This document shows, in pieces, positions 9,012 to 17,612 of a stretch of DNA of 64,000 nt (positions within the stretch are counted from its first letter, which is position 1; every line of letters starts with the position of its first letter). The stretch is from JACVRW01 sp963734365 (lineage in GTDB: Bacteria > Actinomycetota > Thermoleophilia > Solirubrobacterales > Thermoleophilaceae). The position numbers were made by a program, and so were the translations under genes. Below the pieces are notes generated by a model. The model searched no databases. It was given only the letters and a program-made list of their open reading frames with translations, and had not been told where the DNA came from. The stretch is taken from positions 124,001-188,000 of the forward strand of contig CAVTGV010000002.1 in assembly GCA_963734365.1 (NCBI GenBank), read 5' to 3'.

Positions 9012-9335
9012 ATGTCCAGCGAGGTGTTGAACGGTGTCCCGGAAACCGCCGTCGACGGCGGCCTGACCCTCGAGCTCACACTGGCCGAGGCCGAGGCCGT
9101 CAAGGCCTGGCTGCTCAAGCCGACGGCCGACGGCAGCGCGGCCATCGACGACGAGCACGCGAAGTCGGTGATGGTCAAGCTCGGCGCCCAGCTCGACTTC
9201 GTCCAGGGCGTGGCGCAGGTCCGCGAGGAGCTCGAGGCTGCCGGCTTTCCCACCGAGAGCCTGAGCGACGATCAGGTGGCCGATCTCGGCCGCCGCATCG
9301 CCGAGTCGCCGATTCGCCGCTTCACCGCGGGTTAG
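9012..9335 (+). CDS. Hypothetical protein, 107 residues
   Basis: I do not recognise this protein. It is a small acidic, soluble, mostly helical protein (for example AEAEAVKAWLL, VAQVREELEAAGF, DDQVADLGRRIAE) without cysteines, signal peptide or membrane segment. Codon use is like its neighbours, so it is probably a real gene. It lies between the photolyase and a membrane-protein gene on the same strand, 63 bp after the former and 48 bp before the latter. Function unknown. Confidence 0.65.
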   Translation: MSSEVLNGVPETAVDGGLTLELTLAEAEAVKAWLLKPTADGSAAIDDEHAKSVMVKLGAQLDFVQGVAQVREELEAAGFPTESLSDDQVADLGRRIAESPIRRFTAG

Positions 9336-9383
9336 ACGCCGGACAGCGGGCCCGCGCGGCCGGGCGCCCGCTACTTTCGCCTA

Positions 9384-10643
9384 ATGGCCACCGCCGCTCC
9401 GCCCGCACCCACGGGCCCGGCTCACGTCGCGGTGGTCTCCTTCCTCGCCGCCCGGGCGGCGCCCACCGGCGGCTTCTGGATCGCCCTGGCCGGAGGAGTG
9501 GCCCTCGCCCGGGTGGCAGAGCGCCGCGGGGCCCGGGCCGGCTTCGGAGCGAGCGTGGCGGCGATGCTGGAGACGGTGGCGATCATCGGCCCGGCGCGCT
9601 TTGGCATCCCCTTCACCCAGGCGGCCACCGCGCCGCTCTTGGGCCGGCTCGAGGCGCGCGGCTGGGCGCTCACTCCACAGGTGCTCACCTGCGCCGTGCT
9701 GCGCCTGCTGCACAACGCGGCCACCACCGCGTTCTTCATCTGGGTGGTCACCGGCGGCCTCGACGCCTACGCCGGCACCTACGACGCGATCGGCCGGCGT
9801 GTGGGCATCGAGGTGGGCACGGCGGACGCGCTCGCCCTGACCGCGGCGGGCCTCGTGATCTGGGCGGTGTTCGCGAGCGTGATCCAGGTGCTGGTCTACC
9901 GGCGCGGGCTGCGCGACTGGGACGAGCTGGAGAGCGCCGGCGTGCCCGCCGAGGAGCCCGACACCCGTGACGAGGAGGTCGCTGCCGCGACCGGCACTCG
10001 CCCCGCCTGGCGCGGGCGCTTCGATCCGCGGGCGGTGACGCTGGCGGCCGCCGTGGCCTTCGCGCTGTTGCTGGTGAGCACCGAGTGGCTGGTGCTCGGG
10101 GCGGTCTCGGCCTGGCTCGCGCTGGCCTGGGCGACGGCGAGAGCCGATCGCGAACCGGTGCCGGTGGGCCTCCTGTTCGCGGCCATCCTCGGCATCGGCG
10201 CCCTGGTGTTCACGCTCGGAGGTGGGCTCGGGCTCGACCTCGCGCTGCGCCGGGCGCTGCGCGCGGCTCTGATCGTCCTGGTGGCCACCTGGCTGCGGGC
10301 GGCCGCCGGGGCCGAGGGCCTGCGCGAGGTCTTCCGCCGCGCGCTCGGCCGGCTGCGGGCCATTCCCTCGCTGCCCGAGGCCGTGACCGTCCTCGACGGG
10401 ATCGCCGCCGAGGGCCGGCTCGTGGCGGCGGCCCGCTCACTCGCCGACCGCATGCGCGGGGTGGAGCTGCGGCCCCTGCCCCTCATGGACGGGGTACTCG
10501 ACTGGGTGGTGGGCGAGGCGCGCGCGTTCCGCCCGCTCGCCCCCGGCACTCCGCCCGCCCTGGCGCTGCGCGCGCCCGACGCTCTGCTCGTCCTGCTGGC
10601 CGGGGCGGCCCCGGCGGCCGCGCTGGCCCTGGCCGGCGGCTGA
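9384..10643 (+). CDS. Polytopic membrane protein of unknown function
   Basis: The 419-residue protein has several Ala/Leu/Val-rich membrane segments in two blocks, near residues 15-160 and 210-320. They are separated by a charged loop (RRGLRDWDELESAGVPAEEP). The second block is followed by a cytoplasm-like part (REVFRRALGRLRAIPSLPEAV). That part loosely recalls the coupling region of EcfT/CbiQ-type transporter components, but no diagnostic motif is present. The gene ends 3 bp before the stop of a convergent methyltransferase gene. No function assigned. Confidence 0.7.
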   Translation: MATAAPPAPTGPAHVAVVSFLAARAAPTGGFWIALAGGVALARVAERRGARAGFGASVAAMLETVAIIGPARFGIPFTQAATAPLLGRLEARGWALTPQVLTCAVLRLLHNAATTAFFIWVVTGGLDAYAGTYDAIGRRVGIEVGTADALALTAAGLVIWAVFASVIQVLVYRRGLRDWDELESAGVPAEEPDTRDEEVAAATGTRPAWRGRFDPRAVTLAAAVAFALLLVSTEWLVLGAVSAWLALAWATARADREPVPVGLLFAAILGIGALVFTLGGGLGLDLALRRALRAALIVLVATWLRAAAGAEGLREVFRRALGRLRAIPSLPEAVTVLDGIAAEGRLVAAARSLADRMRGVELRPLPLMDGVLDWVVGEARAFRPLAPGTPPALALRAPDALLVLLAGAAPAAALALAGG

Positions 10644-10646
10644 GCC

Positions 10647-11549
10647 CTACCGGGCGGTGCCGGAGACCAGCAGGTTGTAGAACAGCGCCGCCGGCAGCCG
10701 CGGCTCCAGCAGCGAGCGGTCGACGCTCTGCAGCAGCAGGTAGCCGCGGTGGGCGTAGACCCGCCAGGCCCAGGGAATGCCGTCGGGCTCGGCGGACGCC
10801 TCGAGCGTCCGGTTGGCCCAGCCGAACAGCGAGGCGGCCAGCTCCTCGCCGCGGACGCGCACGCCGGTGAAGCCGGCGGCCTCCGCGTGCGACGACAGGG
10901 CTGCCGGCGTGAAGGCGTGCACGTCGACCTCGTGCTCGAGCAGCTCCTCCTCGGTCCACAGCACGTCGCCGTTGCCGGCGCCGCGCGGCTCGGCGCCCAT
11001 CAGCGCGCGCCAGACCGGCGCGAGCGCAACCGCTCCGCGCTTGGGGACGGCCGCGAGTCGGTCGCCGTAGCGGGAGGGCTCTCCGCAGAAGGCCACCACG
11101 CCGCCCGGCCGCAGCACACGCCGGAACTCGCGGAAGGCGGCGTCGAGGTCCGGCAGGTGATGCAGCACGGCGTGGCCGAACACGAGATCGAACTCGGAGT
11201 CGGCGAAGGGCAGCTCGGAGGCCTCGCAGGCCGCGGTCTCCACGGGCTCGCCGAGCTCGCGCGCCGAGCGTTCGAGCGTACGCAGCATCCCGGGTGAGAT
11301 GTCGGTGGCCACCGCCTGGCCGATCACGCCGGCGCGAAGCAGGTTGAGCGTGAAGTAGCCGGTGCCCGCGCCGATCTCGAGGGCGCGCCCGTAGCGGCGG
11401 GGCTCGTGGCCCAGCGCCTTGCGCAGCTTGCCGGTGACCTGCGCCTGCCCGGCCTCCTCGTAGTTGATGCCCCACTTCGTGTCGTAGTGGGACGCCGCCA
11501 GGTCGTGGTAGCGCACGTTGGCGTCGCGGATGCTCTCGGCCGTCGGCAT
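10647..11549 (-). CDS. Class I SAM-dependent methyltransferase
   Basis: The 300-residue protein has the SAM-binding motif I ALEIGAGTGYFTLNLL near residue 56, an acidic TDIS in motif II, and FDLVFGHAVLHHLPDL then VLRPGGVVAF in motifs IV-VI. These fit the Methyltransf_11 (UbiE/COQ5-like) fold. The N-terminal YHDLAASHYDTKWG segment is common in actinobacterial members. The substrate is unknown. It is divergently placed to another methyltransferase gene with 95 bp between, so the two might share control. Confidence 0.88.
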   Translation of the reverse strand: MPTAESIRDANVRYHDLAASHYDTKWGINYEEAGQAQVTGKLRKALGHEPRRYGRALEIGAGTGYFTLNLLRAGVIGQAVATDISPGMLRTLERSARELGEPVETAACEASELPFADSEFDLVFGHAVLHHLPDLDAAFREFRRVLRPGGVVAFCGEPSRYGDRLAAVPKRGAVALAPVWRALMGAEPRGAGNGDVLWTEEELLEHEVDVHAFTPAALSSHAEAAGFTGVRVRGEELAASLFGWANRTLEASAEPDGIPWAWRVYAHRGYLLLQSVDRSLLEPRLPAALFYNLLVSGTAR

Positions 11550-11644
11550 GGGCCGCAGAACAGTAGTACCCAGGGCCTATCCCGCTCGGCTCGCACGCCC
11601 AGATGCGTCCCAGGACTCTGCGCGCCCCTAGACTCCCGCCGCCC

Positions 11645-12403
11645 ATGCAGGAGACGGTGCAGAGAGGCCAGCCGGCCGGCGTGCCCCCGCTCGAGCTGAC
11701 CGGCGAGCGCACGCTGCCGGACGTGCCCGCGGAGAACTACTGGTTTCGGCGCCATCTGGCGGTGTACGAGTGGGTCGCGCAGCGCTGCGGCGGGCTGGAC
11801 GTGGTCGACATGGCCTGCGGCGAGGGCTACGGGGTGGAGGTACTGGCGCGCCGCGCCCGGCGCGTGACCGGCGTGGACGCCAACCCCGAGGCCCACGAGC
11901 ACGCCCGGCGCAAGTACGCGCGCCCCGGAGTCCGCTTCGTGCGCGACCTCGTGGAGAGCTACGCCGAGCCCTGCGACACCGTCGTCTTCCTCCAGACCAT
12001 CGAACACGTGCCGGACCCCGAGGCCGTGCTGCGCCACTTCCGCGACCTGCTGAGGCCGGGCGGGCGGGCCTACGTGTCGACCCCGAACCTCCTGACCCTG
12101 GCCCCGCCGGGAGCCGACAAGTCGGACAACCCCTGGCACCTCAAGGAGTACCGGGTCGAGGAGTTCCGCGCCCTCTGTGCGACCGTCTTCGGCCACGTGG
12201 AGCTGCTGGGTCTCTTCCACGCCCGCGTGCTGCGAGCGCACGAGCTGGCTCTGCGCGCCGGCTGGGACCGGGTGCACGCCGGGCTGGGTGTCACGCGCCC
12301 CTTCTACGACCGCTTCGTGCCCGCACTCTCGGCCCGTGACTTCGCGCTCCGCGACGGCCCGCTCGAGCAGGCGCTCGACTTCGTCGCGGTGCTGAGACCT
12401 TGA
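11645..12403 (+). CDS. Class I SAM-dependent methyltransferase (Methyltransf_11 type)
   Basis: SAM motif I reads VVDMACGEGYGVEVLA (about residues 54-69), followed by VTGVDANPEA and VVFLQTIEHVPDPEAVLRHF, then LLRPGGRAYVSTPN. This layout is typical of methyltransferases acting on small molecules, lipids or glycans. The ATG at 11645 is chosen over upstream in-frame codons because it leaves a short normal N-terminus. It overlaps the next gene by 4 bp. It heads a run with CPBP, GH57 and GT4 genes, so a role on a polysaccharide or envelope product is possible but not shown. Confidence 0.88.
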   Translation: MQETVQRGQPAGVPPLELTGERTLPDVPAENYWFRRHLAVYEWVAQRCGGLDVVDMACGEGYGVEVLARRARRVTGVDANPEAHEHARRKYARPGVRFVRDLVESYAEPCDTVVFLQTIEHVPDPEAVLRHFRDLLRPGGRAYVSTPNLLTLAPPGADKSDNPWHLKEYRVEEFRALCATVFGHVELLGLFHARVLRAHELALRAGWDRVHAGLGVTRPFYDRFVPALSARDFALRDGPLEQALDFVAVLRP

Positions 12404-13197
12404 CGCCGGCCGCTCCCGAGCTGCCCGTGGCGGCCCGGCCGGCCTGGCCCGCTTGGTACGCCCCGGTGTCCCTGCTGGCCGCGTTCGCGCTGATACTGGC
12501 CGCAGCGGTGCCCCTCCTGCCCGCCGTGCTGCTGCTGGGGCTGTCGGACACGGTCGCGGCGCTCGCCCTCCTCCTGCTGCTGGTGGTGCAGGACGGGCTG
12601 CTGGCGCTCTCCGCGCTCGTGTTCGCCAAGCTCAAGCTCGACCCGCGACCCTGGCACTTCGGCATCCGCGCCACCCGCCTCTGGCCCACCGTGGGCTGGG
12701 CCGTTCTCGGCTTCGTGCTGATGCTCGGCTTCGAGCTCGGCTACATCGAGCTGCTGGGCGTGGACGAGACCAACCTGGACGACCTGGGCGAGGGGAGCCT
12801 CATCGCCGCGTTCCTCGTGGCGGTCGCGGTGATCGTGGTGGCCCCGGTGACCGAGGAGTTCTTCTTCCGCGGCTTCTTCTACCGCGCGCTGCGCACCCGC
12901 TTGAGCGTGTGGACGGCGGCGCTGATCGACGGCCTGGTCTTCGGAGCGCTTCACTTCCAGGGTCCCAACTCCGCAGTCATCCTGCCGGTGATCGCCGTCT
13001 TCGGCGTCGGCCAGTGCCTCGTCTACGAGCGCACCGGCTCGCTGTTCGCGGTGATCGCGATCCACGCGGCGTTCAACAGCGTCGCCACGCTCGCCATCGA
13101 GCCGCTGCCCGCGATCGTCGTGGGGACGCTCGTGCTCGCGGGCTGCGTGGCCGTTCCGCGTGCCGTGGGCCGGTACCCGAGCCCGTTGCCGGCGTGA
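12400..13197 (+). CDS. CPBP-family intramembrane glutamic protease
   Basis: The integral membrane protein (up to 265 residues) carries the three CPBP/Abi motifs: EEFFFRGFFYRAL (EExxxR), FGALHFQ (FxxxH) and HAAFN (HxxxN). These form the active site of Rce1-like intramembrane proteases. About seven hydrophobic segments surround them. The start is either TTG at 12400, overlapping the previous stop, or GTG at 12427. The 3' end overlaps the next gene by 4 bp. The substrate is unknown; in bacteria such proteins are often tied to bacteriocin immunity or membrane-protein processing. Confidence 0.88.
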   Translation: MTPAAPELPVAARPAWPAWYAPVSLLAAFALILAAAVPLLPAVLLLGLSDTVAALALLLLLVVQDGLLALSALVFAKLKLDPRPWHFGIRATRLWPTVGWAVLGFVLMLGFELGYIELLGVDETNLDDLGEGSLIAAFLVAVAVIVVAPVTEEFFFRGFFYRALRTRLSVWTAALIDGLVFGALHFQGPNSAVILPVIAVFGVGQCLVYERTGSLFAVIAIHAAFNSVATLAIEPLPAIVVGTLVLAGCVAVPRAVGRYPSPLPA

Positions 13198-14627
13198 CGC
13201 CCGAGCGCCCGGGCGCGCTGGCGCTCGTACTCCACTCCCACATGCCCTACGTGGAGGGCTTCGGCACCTGGCCCTTCGGCGAGGAGTGGCTGTGGGAGGC
13301 CGTGGCCTGCGCGTATCTGCCCCTGCTGGATGTCCTGGACGGCGCGCCGGTGACGGTGGGGCTCACGCCGGTGCTCTGCGATCAGTTCGAGGCCATGCGC
13401 GGGGACGCCGGCGAGCGCTACCTCCGCTTCCTGCGCGAGATCCGGGCGGCGGTCCACGCCGAGGACGCGGCCGGCCTGGAGAGCGGCGGCGAGGGCGACC
13501 TGGCCGCCGAGGTCCGGCGGGCGGCGGGCGACTACGTGTTCGCCGAGGAGGCGTTCCTGCGTCACGGCCGCGACCTGCTGGACGCCTTTCGCCGGCTCGA
13601 GGGTGTGGAGCTGTGGACGTCAGCGGCCACGCACGCCGTGCTTCCACTGCTGGCCACCGACGCCGCGCTGCGGCTGCAGCTGGCCACCGGGACGAGCTCG
13701 CACCTGGAGCGCTTCGGGGTCTGGGACGGGGGTCTGTGGCTGCCGGAGTGCGCCTACATCCCCGGCCTCGAGCGCGAGCTGGCCGACCACGGCGTGCGTG
13801 CCTTCTGTGTCGACCAGACCGCTCAGCCCGGCTTCGACCATCTCACCCCGGTGGCCACCGCGGCGGGCCCCCTGGCGCTGCCCGTGGACTGGGCCACCGT
13901 CGAGCTCGTCTGGAACGACCGCCGTGGCTATCCCGCGTCCGGCGAATACCGGGACTATCACCGGCGCACGCTGCACGACCTCAAGCCCTGGGACAACGCC
14001 GGCGAGCCCTACCGCCGCGAGACCGCTCTGGAGCTGGCGCGCGAGCACGCCCGCCACTTCGTGGAGCGGGCCCTGCGGCGGCTAGAGCAGGGCGGTCTGC
14101 TCTGTTGCGCACTCGATACCGAGCTGCTCGGGCACTGGTGGTACGAGGGCCCGGCGTGGCTCGCGGCGGTCCTGGAGGAGGCACCGCGACGCGGCCTCGA
14201 GCTCGTGACGGTCGGCGAGGGCCTCGAACGGATGACCGCCTCGGAGCGGCCGCTGGCCGCCTCGAGCTGGGGCGAGCACAAGGACCTGTCGACCTGGGAC
14301 TCGGCCGGCGTGGCCGACTTCGCGTTCGCCGCCCGCGGCGCCGAGCTGCGCACGGTGACTGCGGCCGCGCGCGACGGCGGCCGGCGCCCGGCGCTCGAGC
14401 GGGCCGCGCGGGAGCTGCTGGCGCTCCAGTCGAGCGACTGGGCCTTCATGGCCACGCGCCGCCTGGCCGCCGACTATCCCTCCCGGCGCGTGGCGGCACA
14501 CGGCGCCGCGCATACCGAGGCCCTGGCCGCCGCCACGGCGAAGGTATTGTCCCCCGAGGCCGTTCCCGAGCCCACCCTTAGGAACCTCGCGCCCCATCTG
14601 GACCTAGCCTCGCTCACGACGCCCTGA
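13194..14627 (+). CDS. GH57-family 1,4-alpha-glucan branching-type enzyme (DUF1957)
   Basis: Cytoplasmic glucan-branching enzyme of glycoside hydrolase family 57, 477 residues. Motif 1 is LVLHSHMPYV near the N-terminus. The nucleophile motif is GLWLPECAY near residue 181 (Glu). The acid/base motif is LDTELLGHWWYEG near residue 307 (Asp). A helical C-terminal domain contains LLALQSSDWAF, as in TK1436-type branching enzymes. The start is the GTG that overlaps the preceding stop; upstream in-frame sequence is only a shadow of the CPBP gene. Its TGA overlaps the ATG of a GT4 gene, so the two probably make and branch an alpha-glucan together. Confidence 0.9.
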   Translation: MTPERPGALALVLHSHMPYVEGFGTWPFGEEWLWEAVACAYLPLLDVLDGAPVTVGLTPVLCDQFEAMRGDAGERYLRFLREIRAAVHAEDAAGLESGGEGDLAAEVRRAAGDYVFAEEAFLRHGRDLLDAFRRLEGVELWTSAATHAVLPLLATDAALRLQLATGTSSHLERFGVWDGGLWLPECAYIPGLERELADHGVRAFCVDQTAQPGFDHLTPVATAAGPLALPVDWATVELVWNDRRGYPASGEYRDYHRRTLHDLKPWDNAGEPYRRETALELAREHARHFVERALRRLEQGGLLCCALDTELLGHWWYEGPAWLAAVLEEAPRRGLELVTVGEGLERMTASERPLAASSWGEHKDLSTWDSAGVADFAFAARGAELRTVTAAARDGGRRPALERAARELLALQSSDWAFMATRRLAADYPSRRVAAHGAAHTEALAAATAKVLSPEAVPEPTLRNLAPHLDLASLTTP

Positions 14628-15814
14628 TGCGCATCCTCATCCTCTCCTGGGAATACCCCCCGCTGATCGAGGGCGGGCTCGCCCGCCACGTGCGCAAGCT
14701 CGCGGAGAACCTCAGCCTGCGCGGCCTCGAAGTGCACGTACTGGCCCGCGGGCGGGAGGAGGACCCGCCCGAGGAGGAGATGGGCGGCGTTCTCATTCAC
14801 CGGGTGCGCGAGCCGGAGCGGCCGCGCGACCTGGGGGAGTTCGTGGCGTGGATCGAGCACATGAACTCGGACATGCTGGCCGTGGGCGTGGAGGTCGGCG
14901 ACCGCTACGACTTCGACGTGGTCCACGGTCACGACTGGCTCGTGGCGTCCGCGGGCGATCACCTGGCCAAGCGCTTCCGGGCCCCGCTCGTGGTCACGAT
15001 CCACGCCACCGAGTACGGGCGCCACCAGGGCTGGGTGGACAAGCACCCGCAGTCCTACATACACGGAGTCGAGCGCTGGATGGCCAACCGGGCCGAGCGT
15101 GTGATCACCTGCTCGTCCTACATGCGTGAGCACGTGGCCGACATCTACGGGCTCGAGGAGGAGAACGTGGCGGTGATCCCGAACGGGATCGATCCCTCCG
15201 AGCTCGTGCCCGTCGACGATCTCGACTCGCTCCGGGCCCGCTTCGCGGCTCCTGACGAGCGCCTGGTGCTGCTGGTGGGGCGGCTCGTGTACGAAAAGGG
15301 GTTCCAGCTCGCGCTCGAGGCACTGCCGGGCCTGATCGAGCGGCTGGGCAAAGTGCGCTTCATCGTCGCCGGCTCGGGAACGGCCGAGGCCGAACTGCAC
15401 CAGCAGGCGCATGAGCTCGGCCTGGACGAGCACGGGACCTTCCTCGGCTGGATCGGCGACGACGTGCTCCACTCGCTCTACCGGATCGCCGACCTGACGG
15501 TGGTTCCCTCGATCTACGAGCCCTTCGGGCTGGTGGCACTCGAGGCCATGGCCAGCGGCTGCCCGTGTCTCGTGGCCGACACCGGCGGGCTGCGCGAGGT
15601 GGTTCCCAACGAGGACGTGGGCCTGCGCTTCCGCTCACGCGACCCGGACTCGCTGGCCACGATGGCCGAGCGGCTCCTCACCGACGTGGAGCTGCGCGAG
15701 CGTCTGGTGGCCGAGGCGCAGGAGCACGTGCTCTCTTTCGACTGGGCGGACGTGGCCCGGCAGGTGGCCGCGGTCTACCGCGAGACTCAGGTGGCCAGCC
15801 TGCGCAGCGGATAG
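14627..15814 (+). CDS. GT4-family glycosyltransferase, likely glycogen synthase-type
   Basis: The 395-residue GT-B fold protein starts with SWEYPPLIEGGLARHV, the N-terminal donor/acceptor loop of starch/glycogen synthase-like GT4 enzymes. It has DVVHGHDWL, VIPNGIDPSELVP, LLVGRLVYEKGFQLALEAL and the EX7E motif YEPFGLVALEAM for nucleotide-sugar binding. The one-base overlap with the GH57 branching-type gene supports a role in elongating an alpha-1,4-glucan. ADP- or UDP-glucose preference, or a GlgM-type role with maltose-1-phosphate, cannot be told apart here. The 3' end overlaps the convergent channel gene by 28 bp. Confidence 0.88.
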   Translation: MRILILSWEYPPLIEGGLARHVRKLAENLSLRGLEVHVLARGREEDPPEEEMGGVLIHRVREPERPRDLGEFVAWIEHMNSDMLAVGVEVGDRYDFDVVHGHDWLVASAGDHLAKRFRAPLVVTIHATEYGRHQGWVDKHPQSYIHGVERWMANRAERVITCSSYMREHVADIYGLEEENVAVIPNGIDPSELVPVDDLDSLRARFAAPDERLVLLVGRLVYEKGFQLALEALPGLIERLGKVRFIVAGSGTAEAELHQQAHELGLDEHGTFLGWIGDDVLHSLYRIADLTVVPSIYEPFGLVALEAMASGCPCLVADTGGLREVVPNEDVGLRFRSRDPDSLATMAERLLTDVELRERLVAEAQEHVLSFDWADVARQVAAVYRETQVASLRSG

Positions 15815-16371
15815 CGCACCAGGAAGGTCGAGATCCACAGCACGTGGGGGATCTCGGTGGCCACGAAGGCCAGGGGCGCGGCGACGATGAAGATGACCCC
15901 TATGGCCAGGGCGCTGATCGAACGGCTCCCGCTGTACGACGGCACGTGCCGCTCATGCACGAAGCCGCGTCTGACCGAGTAGGTGCTCATCGTCCAGTGA
16001 GCCAGGGAGGCCAGCGCTACTGACACGGAGAAGCTGGCCGTGGCGAGGCCGGAGTCCGGGTACTCGCCCAGCAGGTCGGTGGCGAACGGAAGCAGGGCCA
16101 CGAAGAGCAGGAACACGAGGTTGAGAAACATCAGCATCCCGTCGAAACGCACCAGCGTCTCGAACAGGTTGTGATGGATCATCCAGAAGCGCCCGATCAC
16201 CGCGAACGACAGGACGTATATGTAGATCGACGGCAGGAGGTCGATGAGGGCGTCGCGCAGCTCTCCCTCGCTCACGTCCGGAACGTCGATGTTGAGCACG
16301 AGCAGGGTGATCGCCACTGCGAGGACCCCGTCGGTGAACGCGGCGATGCGACCCAGATTGGTGCGCTCCAT
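15787..16371 (-). CDS. TMEM175-type (DUF1211) potassium channel subunit
   Basis: The 194-residue protein begins with RIAAFTDGVLAVAITLLVL, matching the RxxxFSD signature of the pore-lining first helix of bacterial TMEM175 channels. FWMIHHNLFETL and a further four or so hydrophobic helices follow; bacterial members have six and assemble as tetramers. It probably conducts K+ across the cell membrane. Codon use is normal. It is convergent with the GT4 gene and overlaps it by 28 bp, and it is separated by 32 bp from the flavin oxidase gene on its other side. Confidence 0.88.
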   Translation of the reverse strand: MERTNLGRIAAFTDGVLAVAITLLVLNIDVPDVSEGELRDALIDLLPSIYIYVLSFAVIGRFWMIHHNLFETLVRFDGMLMFLNLVFLLFVALLPFATDLLGEYPDSGLATASFSVSVALASLAHWTMSTYSVRRGFVHERHVPSYSGSRSISALAIGVIFIVAAPLAFVATEIPHVLWISTFLVRYPLRRLAT

Positions 16372-16403
16372 CGCACCTCATCCAACTCGCACGTTCGGAT
16401 GGA

Positions 16404-17612
16404 TCAGCGTTGCCGCGTCAGCGCCGCGGCCGCTTCGCGGCCGCTGCGGATCGCACCCTCCATCAGCGCGGCGAACTCCCCGCCGAGATGCTCGCCGGCG
16501 AACGCAAGCGGTCCCACGGGCTCCGAGGCGATCCGCGCGAGCTCGAGCGGCGGCGAGCTCGAGTAGGCCGCACCGGCCCACCGATCGCCGGACCAGGTGG
16601 ACAGCAGGGCGCCCGCGGGATCGAGCGCGAGGTCGCCGCGCAGCCGCGCCAGCGAGGCCAGCCAGCGCTCCGGCCCGTCGGCCACGCCGAGCCGATCGAG
16701 CGCCGCGGACGAGCCGGCGAACGCGCTCACCACGGGCTGCACCACCCCGTTGTCGGCGGTGGCCGTCCAGCACCAGTAGCGCTCGGGCACGGACATCACG
16801 GCGCCGGGAGGCGCAGGCTCGGCCAGCGGCACGAACAGCTTGGCCGCGTGGCCGTAGCGGACGCCGGACAACGCCCCGGCGAGTGCGCCGGGCAGCGGTG
16901 GGTCGAAGTCGATCCGTGACAGCACGCGGGCCGGCACCGCCACCACGCAGGCGTCGGCGCGGAGCTCCGCCCCGGCCGCCGCCAGGCGCACTCCCGGTGC
17001 GCTCCCTTCCGCCGACCATGCCACGCGCTCGACCGGGGAGCCGAGCCTGACCGCCGGTCCGAGCTCCGCGGCCAGCGCCTTCGCCAGACCGTCGTTGCCG
17101 CCCGCGATGCTCGGCGCAGGCTTCTCGTCCACGTGGGCGATCCCGGCCAGGTCGCGCGCCGCCACCCGATCGGCGGAGTCGGCGCTCGATATCTCCACCC
17201 GGGCCACCAGCGCCTCGCGGGCTGCCGCCACCAGGTCGAGGCCGTCCACGAACTCGCGGGCGCTCACGCCCGCCGGCGCCTCGGGGAGAGTGCGCTCGAC
17301 CACCTCCGCGGCGGACACCATCTCCTCGTAGCTGGTGGCATCGCCGCCGCGCGGCTCGCGCCTCCCGTAGCGCATGCCCTTGTCCCAGAGCCCCAGCCCG
17401 AAGCGCTCGGCCAGCTCGCGGATGGCGGTGTTGCCGGGCAGCAGGTACTCGGCGCCCATCTCCACCACGGCTCCGTTGTCGAGGCGCCGCGACCAGACTC
17501 GCCCGCCCACGCGGTCGCGCGCCTCCAGCACCGTGACCTCCCAGCCGGCGCGCTGGAGCTCATCGGCGGCGGTCAGCCCGGCCAGTCCGGCGCCCACGAC
17601 GGCGGCCCTCAT
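16404..17612 (-). CDS. Flavin amine oxidase (NAD(P)/FAD-dependent oxidoreductase)
   Basis: The 402-residue protein starts with the FAD-binding dinucleotide fold AAVVGAGLAGLTAADELQ and VLEARDRVGGRVWSR, the GG motif of monoamine oxidase-like enzymes. It ends with PLAFAGEHLGGEFAALMEGA, the second FAD contact. This predicts oxidation of an amine to imine/aldehyde, or another amine-like substrate. The ATG at 17612 overlaps the stop of the upstream acyl-CoA synthetase gene. It is the last gene of the leftward operon that begins after the operator at 21468. A second amine oxidase lies at 27185. Confidence 0.88.
   Translation of the reverse strand: MRAAVVGAGLAGLTAADELQRAGWEVTVLEARDRVGGRVWSRRLDNGAVVEMGAEYLLPGNTAIRELAERFGLGLWDKGMRYGRREPRGGDATSYEEMVSAAEVVERTLPEAPAGVSAREFVDGLDLVAAAREALVARVEISSADSADRVAARDLAGIAHVDEKPAPSIAGGNDGLAKALAAELGPAVRLGSPVERVAWSAEGSAPGVRLAAAGAELRADACVVAVPARVLSRIDFDPPLPGALAGALSGVRYGHAAKLFVPLAEPAPPGAVMSVPERYWCWTATADNGVVQPVVSAFAGSSAALDRLGVADGPERWLASLARLRGDLALDPAGALLSTWSGDRWAGAAYSSSPPLELARIASEPVGPLAFAGEHLGGEFAALMEGAIRSGREAAAALTRQR

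Noticed and set aside
12453..13193. Long in-frame extension upstream of the GH57 gene
   Set aside because: It is the out-of-frame shadow of the CPBP gene, with Arg/Ala/Pro/Gly-rich translation and no domain; the GTG at 13194 with the overlapped stop fits the family.
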